NCBI RefSeq assembly: GCF_026967575.1 | Contig: NZ_CP114054.1 | Location: 1,798,001-1,862,000, forward strand | Direction: 5' to 3' | DNA: 64,000 nt | DNA from: Aurantiacibacter sp. MUD11 | GTDB taxonomy: Bacteria; Pseudomonadota; Alphaproteobacteria; Sphingomonadales; Sphingomonadaceae | Shown: one piece after another, positions 34,723 to 43,046 of the stretch | Layout: every line of letters begins with the position of its first letter | How positions within the stretch are numbered: the first letter of the stretch is position 1 | Notes under the pieces: model-generated | The model's input: the letters and a program-made list of their open reading frames with translations, nothing else | What the model was told of the DNA's origin: nothing | The model's database searches: none | Made by a program: the position numbers and the translations under genes

Positions 34723-36099
34723 ATGGCAACTGGCGCGCAGGAGCTGCCGGCGGACGATCCGCGGCAGGTGTTGGGCAACCGGCGGATGACGCTGCCGCAA
34801 TATGGCGTGGTGGCGATCTGCGTGCTCGTCAACATGATCGACGGCTACGACATTCTCGCCATCTCGCTGGCCGGCGCATCGCTGCGCGAGGCCTGGGGCC
34901 TGTCGGATGCGGCGCTCGGCACATTGCTGGCGATGCACCTGGTCGGCATGGCGGTGGGCGCGCTGTCGGTCTCGCCCGTGGCGGACCAATGGGGCAGGCG
35001 CCCCGCCATCCTCACCTGCCTGATACTGATGAGCGTCGGCATGGCGGCGGCGGCACTGGCCGATGGCTATGCGACGATGGTGGCGGCGCGCTTGCTGACC
35101 GGCGTCGGCATCGGCGGGATGACCAGCACGGTTGGCATGATCGCGCTGGAATATGCCAGCTTCCGGCGGCGCGAATTCTCCGCCAGCGTGGTCGCCTCGG
35201 CCTATCCGGTGGGGACGATGATCGGCGCGGCGGTCGCCGCCAGCGCGCTGCAGGGCTTCGACTGGCGAGCGATCTTCTGGGTCGGCGCGGCGCTGTCCGC
35301 CGTGGTCTTCCCGATTGCCCTCATCGGCCTGCCGGATTCGGTCGACTTCCTGCTCAACCGCCAGCCCAAGGGCGCGCTCGAGAAGACCAACCGCGTACTG
35401 CGACGCATGGCGATTCCGGAAATCGCCAAGCTGCCACCCAAGCCCGAAGGTTCGAAGAGCGCCGTGCTGCTGGAAATCAAGCAGCCGATGCACGTGCGCG
35501 AGCTGCTCAAGCTGTTCCTCGCCCATGCGCTCAACATGTTCGCCTGGTACTTCATCCTGCAATGGGGTCCGGTGCTGGTGAGCGAGGCCAGCGCCTCCCC
35601 CACGGCATCGGCCACCTACCAGAACTGGTTCTCCATCGGCGGGGTGATCGGCGGCATGACGTCGGGTTTCCTGTGCGGGGTGATCGGGGTGAAGCGGATG
35701 ATGTGGTTCACCATGCTGGCGATGGCGGCGCTGATCGCGCTGTTCGGCCAGTTTGCCACCGATGTCTCGATGCTGTGGCTGCTCGCCCCCTTCATCGGCG
35801 CGGCGCTGTTCGGCTCGGCAACGGCCAACTGGCTGACGATTGCCTATGCATTTCCGCCGCAATTGCGCGCCACGGGCCTCGGATTCGCCACCACGGCCGG
35901 ACGCGTGGGCGCGGTCGGCGGCCCCTTCGTGGGCGGCCTGCTGCTCAACACGCGGGAGACCGGCGTGCTGGAGCTTGGCGGGGCCTCGATCCCGCTAACT
36001 CTCTCAATTGCCGGGGTTTGTCTGGTAATGGCGGTTCCGGCGGTGCTTTCTGCCTCGACCTTTACCTTCGCGCGGCGGATGGAACCGTTGCGTAAGTAA
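34723..36099 (+). CDS. MFS transporter, aromatic acid:H+ symporter (AAHS)-like
   Basis: 458 aa, twelve hydrophobic segments. The first segment motif VNMIDGYDILAISLAG and the loop 2-3 motif ADQWGRRPAI are typical of the AAHS (PcaK/BenK) group of inner-membrane symporters. The ATG at 34723 follows AGGGAGAGGGG; an upstream ATG at 34696 lacks this. It probably imports the substrate, or an aromatic-acid-like derivative of it, across the inner membrane after uptake through the downstream receptor. Confidence 0.9.
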   Translation: MATGAQELPADDPRQVLGNRRMTLPQYGVVAICVLVNMIDGYDILAISLAGASLREAWGLSDAALGTLLAMHLVGMAVGALSVSPVADQWGRRPAILTCLILMSVGMAAAALADGYATMVAARLLTGVGIGGMTSTVGMIALEYASFRRREFSASVVASAYPVGTMIGAAVAASALQGFDWRAIFWVGAALSAVVFPIALIGLPDSVDFLLNRQPKGALEKTNRVLRRMAIPEIAKLPPKPEGSKSAVLLEIKQPMHVRELLKLFLAHALNMFAWYFILQWGPVLVSEASASPTASATYQNWFSIGGVIGGMTSGFLCGVIGVKRMMWFTMLAMAALIALFGQFATDVSMLWLLAPFIGAALFGSATANWLTIAYAFPPQLRATGLGFATTAGRVGAVGGPFVGGLLLNTRETGVLELGGASIPLTLSIAGVCLVMAVPAVLSASTFTFARRMEPLRK

Positions 36100-36363
36100 C
36101 TAATTCGCTAAGCCAATCCACCTGTTGCTAGATTGCGACAAAAGGCCCTGCATGCTTCGATTCATGCGTAAAGCGCCTTGAATGTAACGAGCGTGATTGT
36201 ACAACGACGGGTGGAGAGGAGTATTGGTGGCGTAGGTGCCAGAGAGACACCGCGCGCAATTCTCGCTTCCTTGCCAGTTGCCCACGCCGCTTCAAAGCGG
36301 TGGGGCATTACAGCACCGAGCAGGCCGATCGTGGGAGACGGCCTGCCTAAGGGAGGATGCCTG

Positions 36364-38943
36364 ATGAAGTTCAAGAAGCTAAGCGTTGCTTCAACCTTGG
36401 CCATTGCCACGTGCCTCAGCACGCCGGCGCTGGCCCAGGACGAAGGCGCAGACGAAGGTAATGACGGTCGCACCAACGTGATCGTCGTTACCGCAGAATT
36501 CCGCGAAGCGGATCTGCAGGAAACGCCAATCGCTATTACCGCGGTGAACGCAGAAATGCTCGCCGCCCGTGGCCAGACCGACATTGCGCAAGTCGCCGCA
36601 CAAGCGCCCAACGTGACGCTGCGTCCGCAGCCGCAGAACGGTGGTTCCGGCCTGATCGCCTTTATCCGTGGCGTCGGCCAGGTCGACTTCAACTACGCGC
36701 TTGACCCGGCAGTCGGTGTCTATGTGGACGACGTCTACATCCCGACGCTGTCGAGCTCGCTGCTCGAGCTGGTCGACCTCGACCGCGTGGAAATTCTGCG
36801 CGGCCCGCAAGGCACGCTGGCCGGCAAGAACTCGCTGGGTGGTGCCATCAAGTTGTTCTCCGCTCGTCCGCGTGGCGACGGTTCGGGCTCGCTGCGTGCC
36901 GAATACGGCTCGTTCAACACCATCTCGCTGCGCGGTATGGCGGACTTTGCCATCACCGATAACCTCGCAGCGCGTGTTTCCGGCATGGGCCGCGCTAGCG
37001 ATGGCTATGTCGACATCGTCGATTATGGCCTGACGCATCCCGGTTCGAACGTGCCGGGCAACAATGCCCGCGGTCGCGGCAACTTCGGTTACGAGACTAT
37101 GGGTGGTCAGAACATTGCCGCCGGGCGTATCGCTCTCGAGTGGGAGCCGAACGATCGCCTGAACGTGTATGTGTCTGGTGACTTCACTCGCGAGGATTCG
37201 GACGCGGTTCCGGTCGTCGCCCTAGCTGCCGGCCTGCCGATCAGCTCGACGAACCCGACGTTCGATCCGTTCTCCACCAACCCGGCCACCAATGCCAACG
37301 GCGGCGCCTGGCTGCCCGGTGAAGACGGTAACCCCGTCCCGCTGACTTGCGCCTTCGTGCCAGCCGGCCCGTTCAGCTGCGACACGGCCAACCTGAGCGC
37401 GCTCGGTTTCGATCCGCGTTTTGTCAGCTATTCGAACTTCCTCGACGGCATGGAGCCGACGCAGCAGGCTCCTTACAAGCCCTATGCAGCTCTGCCGATC
37501 ACCGAGTTCGAAGGCTGGGGCGTAATGTCGAACATTACCTACGACATTACCGACAACCTGCAGTTCGTGGCCATCGGCTCCTACCGTACCTACACTTCGC
37601 GGTGGGGCCAGGACCAGGACGCCACGCCGATCCCGGTCGCGCAGCTCGACAACCAGCTCGACCACGAAGCATGGAGCGCCGAGGTGCGTCTGAACTTCGA
37701 GGTCGCCGAAGGTCTGCTGCAGGGCACAGTGGGTGGTTTCTATCTCGACCAGGACGGCGAATACACCGCACGCGTTGACCTCAACTATGCGGGTATCGAC
37801 TTCATTCACGGTCCGGACACCACGCCCAGCACCACGCAGGCACTGTTCGGCACGTTGACTTTGACGCCGAACGACGTGTTCAGCATCACCGGCGGCATCC
37901 GCTACACCGAAGACGAAAAGATCTACACCTACTTCCGCTCCAACCCGGACGGAACGGTGCCCTTCGTCGACGCTGACAACCTGTTCGTGCCCGGCGTGCC
38001 GGTTTGCGAATTCTTCCTGGGTGCTCCGACGGCTGGCCCGACCGGCCTCGGCAATACGCCAAACTGCCTGCTCACCGGCCTGTTCAACATCTCGGACGGC
38101 TTTGAAGGCGATCGGTGGGACTGGCGTATCGTCGGCAACGTGCAGGCGACGGACGACATCCTGCTCTACGCTTCGGTTTCAACCGGGTTCAAGGGCGGCG
38201 GTGTGAACCCACGTCCGTTCTTCGGCCCTTCGGCCGGCGAGTGCGACGCACCGGGTTACGTTGCTCCGGCGCCGTGTAACCAGCTGCGTTCGTTCAATCC
38301 GGAAACGATCACGACCTACGAGGTCGGTTTCAAGATCGATGCCCTGGATCGTCGCCTGCGCGTGAACGGTGCGGCCTTCTACAACGATTACCAGGACATC
38401 ATCCTGACGCTTCCGGCTTGCCCCAGCGTCCCCTGCCTCCAGCCCCGTAACGTGGGTGAGGCCGAGGTGAAGGGCTTCGAACTGGAAGTGACGGCCTATC
38501 CGACAGAAGGCCTCTCGTTCGACGGCTCGCTGAGCTACATCGATTTCGAATACGATGCAGCTTCGGTGGCGCCTGCCGGCCTGACCGGCAACGAGATCAC
38601 GCCGTACACCCCGGAATGGACCTGGAGCATCGGCGCGCAGTATGATTACTTCACGTCTGGCGGCTCGATGATCAGCGCCCGTTTCGACGGTAGCTACCAG
38701 TCGACCATCTACACCGACACGTTCAACACGGTCTGGTCGGAAATCGACGGGTACTTCATCGGCGGCGCCCGCCTGGCTTACACCGATCCGGACGACGAAT
38801 GGACGGTGGCCCTGCGGGTCGATAACCTTTTCGACGAGTACTACTTCCTGTCGAAGAGCGACATCACCCGCTCGCTGGGCATGGTCACCGGCGTGCCGGG
38901 CCGGCCGCGCACCTGGAGCGTGTCGGTCGAACGCCGCTTCTGA
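36364..38943 (+). CDS. TonB-dependent outer-membrane receptor
   Basis: 859 aa. The signal peptide MKFKKLSVASTLAIATCLSTPALA is followed by a TonB-box-like NVIVVTA, a plug domain (about residues 45-160: VGVYVDDVYIP and RVEILRGPQGTLAGKNSLGGAI) and a 22-strand barrel ending in the aromatic RTWSVSVERRF. It lacks an N-terminal STN domain, so it should not itself signal. AGGGAGG precedes the ATG at 36364. A 264-base untranslated stretch upstream (36100-36363) has no clear ORF. Proximity suggests it imports the cluster's substrate across the outer membrane. Confidence 0.93.
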   Translation: MKFKKLSVASTLAIATCLSTPALAQDEGADEGNDGRTNVIVVTAEFREADLQETPIAITAVNAEMLAARGQTDIAQVAAQAPNVTLRPQPQNGGSGLIAFIRGVGQVDFNYALDPAVGVYVDDVYIPTLSSSLLELVDLDRVEILRGPQGTLAGKNSLGGAIKLFSARPRGDGSGSLRAEYGSFNTISLRGMADFAITDNLAARVSGMGRASDGYVDIVDYGLTHPGSNVPGNNARGRGNFGYETMGGQNIAAGRIALEWEPNDRLNVYVSGDFTREDSDAVPVVALAAGLPISSTNPTFDPFSTNPATNANGGAWLPGEDGNPVPLTCAFVPAGPFSCDTANLSALGFDPRFVSYSNFLDGMEPTQQAPYKPYAALPITEFEGWGVMSNITYDITDNLQFVAIGSYRTYTSRWGQDQDATPIPVAQLDNQLDHEAWSAEVRLNFEVAEGLLQGTVGGFYLDQDGEYTARVDLNYAGIDFIHGPDTTPSTTQALFGTLTLTPNDVFSITGGIRYTEDEKIYTYFRSNPDGTVPFVDADNLFVPGVPVCEFFLGAPTAGPTGLGNTPNCLLTGLFNISDGFEGDRWDWRIVGNVQATDDILLYASVSTGFKGGGVNPRPFFGPSAGECDAPGYVAPAPCNQLRSFNPETITTYEVGFKIDALDRRLRVNGAAFYNDYQDIILTLPACPSVPCLQPRNVGEAEVKGFELEVTAYPTEGLSFDGSLSYIDFEYDAASVAPAGLTGNEITPYTPEWTWSIGAQYDYFTSGGSMISARFDGSYQSTIYTDTFNTVWSEIDGYFIGGARLAYTDPDDEWTVALRVDNLFDEYYFLSKSDITRSLGMVTGVPGRPRTWSVSVERRF

Positions 38944-38951
38944 TCTGAAGG

Positions 38952-38975
38952 GGGCCTCCGCTTCGGCGGGGGCCC
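38952..38975 (+). terminator. GC-rich hairpin after the TonB-dependent receptor
   Basis: A 10-bp stem (one G-T pair) with a TTCG tetraloop, arms 38952-38961 and 38966-38975, starts nine bases after the receptor stop. It lacks a T-run and probably acts with the second hairpin. Confidence 0.5.
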
Positions 38976-38996
38976 TCCTCCAGGCCAAGGCCAAAG

Positions 38997-39034
38997 AAAA
39001 AGGGGTGCGGACCACACGGTCCGCACCCCTTTTT
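38997..39034. terminator. Bidirectional intrinsic terminator
   Basis: A perfect 12-bp GC-rich stem (39002-39013 with 39018-39029, loop ACAC) is flanked by five A and five T residues, giving 17 bp in all. It works in both directions, ending the receptor transcript (plus) and the ihfB transcript (minus). Confidence 0.9.
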
Positions 39035-39055
39035 CATGCGCCTTGTTAGCAGCGA

Positions 39056-39340
39056 TCAGCCGTTGGGATTGAGCCGCTCGCGCATTTCCTTGCCCGGCTT
39101 GAAGTAGGGCACGCGTTTGGCCGGCACGTCCACCGCTTCACCGGTGCGCGGATTGCGACCGACGCGGGCATCGCGCTGGCGTGTCGAGAATGTCCCGAAG
39201 CCACGCAGTTCAACTCGGCCACCCTCGGCCAGCCGCTGAGTGATTTCGTCAAAGAAAATATCGACGACTTGTTCGATTTCCTCTGGCCGCAGATCAGGAT
39301 TGTCTGCGGCTAGGGCCTGGAGCAGTTCGGACCTTATCAT
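39056..39340 (-). CDS. ihfB: Integration host factor subunit beta
   Basis: 94 aa, the standard IHF-beta length. [11 protein letters not shown] opens the protein, ELRGFGTFS is the core, and [31 protein letters not shown] carries the DNA-intercalating proline loop and the signature of the HU/IHF family. IHF bends DNA in replication, transcription and site-specific recombination, which may include the element at 57-63.6 kb. The ATG at 39340 is chosen; an upstream ATG at 39361 adds seven residues with no family support. Confidence 0.95.
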   Translation of the reverse strand: MIRSELLQALAADNPDLRPEEIEQVVDIFFDEITQRLAEGGRVELRGFGTFSTRQRDARVGRNPRTGEAVDVPAKRVPYFKPGKEMRERLNPNG

Positions 39341-39488
39341 TCTTTCCCCCGAAGGTAACAACTGCCAATGCAGTTGCAGCCAGTGTTTGGCGCCGACCCG
39401 ATACGCCGCTCACAGGCAAACCTGCCAGAAGGAAACGCCCGGCGCAATCACCCCAGGCAAATTTTGTGTCAATTTGTATCAGGATCGG

Positions 39489-39827
39489 TCAGGCGTGATC
39501 GAGCAGCTCCGCCGGATCCAGTCCCAGCCGGTCCATCCGCTCCCGAATGGCGGGCCATTCCTCGCGCAGGAAGGCCTCGCGCTCGGCCTGGCGAAGCTTG
39601 TCCGCCGCCCCTTCGCGCACGAACATGCCGACTCCGCGCTGCACGCGGATCAGGCCATCGGCCTGGAACTGCTGGTAGGCCTTGGCCACGGTCAACGGGT
39701 TGGCGCCCTGCTCGGCAGCGAAAGCGCGGACCGACGGGAGCATTTCCCCTTCGGGGTAGCGCCCATCGATGATGGCCGCCGCGATCAATTCGCGCAGCCG
39801 GAGATAGACGGGACGGGTATCAGCCAT
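39489..39827 (-). CDS. GntR-family (YtrA-type) transcriptional regulator
   Basis: 112 aa. The N-terminal winged helix-turn-helix (residues about 5-75) has the GntR pattern LRELIAAAIIDGRYPEGEMLPSVR and TVAKAYQQFQADG. The short C-terminal tail is typical of the YtrA subfamily rather than FadR or HutC. YtrA regulators often control neighbouring ABC genes; here the closest target is the divergent POT transporter. A TGACCC/GGGTCA inverted repeat (39831-39863) lies just upstream of its start. Confidence 0.9.
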   Translation of the reverse strand: MADTRPVYLRLRELIAAAIIDGRYPEGEMLPSVRAFAAEQGANPLTVAKAYQQFQADGLIRVQRGVGMFVREGAADKLRQAEREAFLREEWPAIRERMDRLGLDPAELLDHA

Positions 39828-39996
39828 AGGTGACCCACTGCCATAATACAGCGGGTCGGGTCAAGCAATTGCGCCAAAAAAGGCGGTTTCAGGCGCAACT
39901 TCATGGCTTCACATGGGCGAAACAATCGCTAGGGTGCCCGCTTCGTCTCGAAAGAACATGCGCGCGAAACGCGCCGGTGTTGGGGAGCCATCCAAA

Positions 39997-41646
39997 GTGA
40001 CACTAGAAGAAATCATTGTCGCGACAGCGGCGACATTCCTCGTCCTGCTGCTGATTGCCGGCGGCGCCATCGTCGGTTCGAAAGAACCGGAATTCGCCGG
40101 ACATCCCAAGGGCTTGTTCGTGCTGTTCTTTGCCGAGATGTGGGAGCGCTTCTCCTACTACGGCATGCGCGCCCTGCTGATTTTCTACCTGACCCAGCAC
40201 TGGCTGTTCAACGACGAGAAGGCGAGCGTGATCTACGGCGCCTATACCGCGCTGGTCTACATCGCCCCGGTGCTCGGCGGCTACCTGGCCGACCGTTACC
40301 TCGGTCAGCGCAAGGCGGTGCTGTTCGGCGCCGTGCTGCTGACTTTCGGTCACTTCTTCATGGCGTTCGAGGGCGCGGGCGGACAGTCCGACCCGATGAT
40401 CGACGTGTTCTGGCTGGCGCTGGCCTTCATCATCGTCGGCTCGGGCTTCCTCAAGGCGAACATCTCGGTGATCGTCGGCCAGCTCTATCCGCGTACGGAT
40501 ATTCGCCGCGACGGTGCCTACACCATCTTCTACATGGGCATTAACGTGGGCGCGGCCGTCGGCACGATCATCGCCGGTTACCTCGGCCAGACCTATGGCT
40601 GGGCATACGGCTTCGGCGCTGCCGGCATCGGCATGCTGCTGGGCCTGATCGTCTTCGTCGTGTTCAAGCCGCTGCTGCTGGGCAAGGGCGAAAGCACCGT
40701 GCCCGAAAAGCTCGACGCCCCGTACATGGGCATCAAGTTCGAGTGGTTCCTCTACATCGTCGGCTTCGTCGCCGTCGCCGTCACCTGGTGGCTGGTGCAG
40801 AACCAGGCGGTCGTCGGCACGATCCTCGGCGTGTTCGGCCTGATCCTGGTGCTCTATGTCATCTGGCAGGCGATCAAGCTGGGCGGACACGACCGCGACC
40901 GGATCTTCGCCGCGATGTTCCTCATCGTCGGCTCGGTCCTGTTCTGGGCGCTGTTCGAACAGGCCGGCTCCTCGCTCAACCTGTTCACCGATCGCTATGT
41001 CGATCGCCAGGGCGTCGACGCCTCGATCTTCCAGTCGATCAACCCGATCTACATCATCGCCCTCGCCCCGCTCTTCGCCACGCTGTGGACCTGGCTGGGC
41101 AAGAAGGGGCTGGAGCCTTCCACCCCGGCCAAGTTCGGCCTGGCGATGATCCAGCTGGGCGCCGGCTTCCTGGTGCTGGTACTGGGCGCAAACTCGGTCG
41201 GCATGGAGAACATGACCCCGGTCATCTTCATCTTCCTGATCTACCTGCTGCACACCACCGGCGAGCTGTGCCTCTCGCCCGTAGGCCTGTCGGCGATGAA
41301 CCGCCTGGCCCCGGCGCACATGGCCTCGCTTATCATGGGCACCTGGTTCTTCGCCTCGGCCACCGGCAACTTCGTCGCCGGCCTGATCGCCGCGGCGACC
41401 GGTTCGGAAGCGGCTTCGGGTGAAGGCGCTGCCAAGGAAACCGTGCTCGCGGTCTACAGCCAGATCGGCTGGATCGCAGTCGGCGTGGGTGTGGCGGTGA
41501 TCGTGATCAGCCCGCTGATCAAGAAGCTGATGCACCTCGACACGCTGCGTGACGACAACGTGGGCGACGACCTCGAAGGCATGGCCGAAGCCGGCATGGA
41601 AGCCCAAGAGGGCGGCATCCACCCCACCACCAAGCCGAAGGGTTAA
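39997..41646 (+). CDS. POT/PTR-family proton-dependent peptide transporter
   Basis: About 549 aa, twelve or more membrane segments. The proton-coupling motif EMWERFSYYGMRALL is the ExxERF signature of the POT family; FYMGINVGA is a second PTR signature. I place the start at GTG 39997 because GGGGAG lies nine bases upstream; ATGs at 39958 and 39913 are longer alternatives without clear ribosome-binding sites. It imports di- or tripeptides across the inner membrane. Two exported amidohydrolases follow it. Confidence 0.9.
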   Translation: MTLEEIIVATAATFLVLLLIAGGAIVGSKEPEFAGHPKGLFVLFFAEMWERFSYYGMRALLIFYLTQHWLFNDEKASVIYGAYTALVYIAPVLGGYLADRYLGQRKAVLFGAVLLTFGHFFMAFEGAGGQSDPMIDVFWLALAFIIVGSGFLKANISVIVGQLYPRTDIRRDGAYTIFYMGINVGAAVGTIIAGYLGQTYGWAYGFGAAGIGMLLGLIVFVVFKPLLLGKGESTVPEKLDAPYMGIKFEWFLYIVGFVAVAVTWWLVQNQAVVGTILGVFGLILVLYVIWQAIKLGGHDRDRIFAAMFLIVGSVLFWALFEQAGSSLNLFTDRYVDRQGVDASIFQSINPIYIIALAPLFATLWTWLGKKGLEPSTPAKFGLAMIQLGAGFLVLVLGANSVGMENMTPVIFIFLIYLLHTTGELCLSPVGLSAMNRLAPAHMASLIMGTWFFASATGNFVAGLIAAATGSEAASGEGAAKETVLAVYSQIGWIAVGVGVAVIVISPLIKKLMHLDTLRDDNVGDDLEGMAEAGMEAQEGGIHPTTKPKG

Positions 41647-41651
41647 GCGAT

Positions 41652-43046
41652 ATGGGCCGTTTTTTCAGCAAGGGCGGCCCAGCCGCCCTCCTCGCGGGCA
41701 GTGCGCTACTGGCACTGTCGGCTTGCACCACGGGTGACAGGGGCTCAGCCCTCGCCAGCACGCCGGCCGCGGCGAGCGCGGAGGAAGCCTATCCTTCGAC
41801 CTACCAGCGCTTTCCGGGCGTCCCGACGGCCATCGTCGGCGCGACCATCTACGATGGCGCTGGCGGGCAGATCGACAACGGCGTGGTGCTGTTCGCCGAT
41901 GGCGAGGTTGTCGCCATCGGCGATGCCAGCCTGGCGATCCCGGCGGGCTACACCCGCGTGGACGGCACCGGCCGCTACGTGACGCCGGGCATCATCGATA
42001 TCCACTCGCACCTGGGCGACTATCCGACGCCCTCGGTCGACGCGCATAGCGACGGCAACGAGGCAACCGATCCGACCACGCCTGAAGTCTGGGCCGAACA
42101 CTCGGTCTGGCCGCAGGACCCGGGCTTCAGCCGCGCGCTGGCCAATGGCGGTGTCACCACGCTGCAGATCCTGCCCGGCTCGGCCAACCTCATGGGCGGC
42201 CGCTCGGTCACCCTGCGCAACGTGCCCAGCCGCACGGTGCAGGGGATGAAGTTCCCCGGCGCGCCCTACAGCCTGAAGATGGCCTGCGGCGAGAACCCCA
42301 AGCGGGTCTACGGCAATCGCACGCGCATGCCCTCCACCCGCATGGGCAACTTCGCGGTCAACCGGCAGACCTGGATTGAAGCGCAGCAATACATGGCCGA
42401 GGAGAACCCCGACCGCGACCTGGCGATGGAAACGCTCGCCGGCGTGCTGCGCGGCGAGATCCTGGTGCAGAACCACTGCTACCGCGCCGACGAGATGGCA
42501 CTGGTGCTCGATATGGCGGAAGAGTTCGGCTACCGCGTCTCCGCCTTCCACCACGCGGTGGAGAGCTACAAGATCGCCGACATGCTGCGCGACCACGAAG
42601 TGTGCAGCGCGGTCTGGGCCGACTGGTACGGCTTCAAGATGGAAGCCTACGACGCCATCCCCGAAAACGCCGCGATGATCCACCAGCAGGGCGCCTGCGC
42701 GGTGATCCACTCGGACGACGAGAACGGCATCCAGCGCCTCAACCAGGAAGCCGCCAAGGCGCAGGCCGACGGCCGCCGCATGGGGATCGACATTCCCGAT
42801 GCCGACGTGATCAGCTGGATCACCCTCAACGCCGCCCGCGCCATGGGCATTGCCGACATGACCGGCAGCCTCGAGCCCGGCAAGATGGCCGACGTGGTGC
42901 TGTGGAACGGCGATCCGCTGTCGATCTACTCGCGGCCCGAGATGGTCTGGATCGACGGTGCGGTGATGTACGACATGAACGACCCGGCGATGCGCCCGGT
43001 GAGTGACTTCGAGCTCGGCCAGCCCGGTGAAGGAGATGTGAAATGA
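41652..43046 (+). CDS. Amidohydrolase-family lipoprotein (active-site motifs intact)
   Basis: 464 aa. Signal sequence with lipobox LSAC (C25) indicates envelope localisation. The metal-binding HxH is in IIDIHSHLGD, further ligands in QNHCYR and AFHHAVE, and the catalytic acid in HSDDENG, as in imidazolonepropionase-like amidohydrolases. It starts five bases after the POT gene. Family members include dipeptidase-, prolidase- and dihydroorotase-like enzymes. It may process peptides or amides in the periplasm before transport. Confidence 0.9.
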   Translation: MGRFFSKGGPAALLAGSALLALSACTTGDRGSALASTPAAASAEEAYPSTYQRFPGVPTAIVGATIYDGAGGQIDNGVVLFADGEVVAIGDASLAIPAGYTRVDGTGRYVTPGIIDIHSHLGDYPTPSVDAHSDGNEATDPTTPEVWAEHSVWPQDPGFSRALANGGVTTLQILPGSANLMGGRSVTLRNVPSRTVQGMKFPGAPYSLKMACGENPKRVYGNRTRMPSTRMGNFAVNRQTWIEAQQYMAEENPDRDLAMETLAGVLRGEILVQNHCYRADEMALVLDMAEEFGYRVSAFHHAVESYKIADMLRDHEVCSAVWADWYGFKMEAYDAIPENAAMIHQQGACAVIHSDDENGIQRLNQEAAKAQADGRRMGIDIPDADVISWITLNAARAMGIADMTGSLEPGKMADVVLWNGDPLSIYSRPEMVWIDGAVMYDMNDPAMRPVSDFELGQPGEGDVK

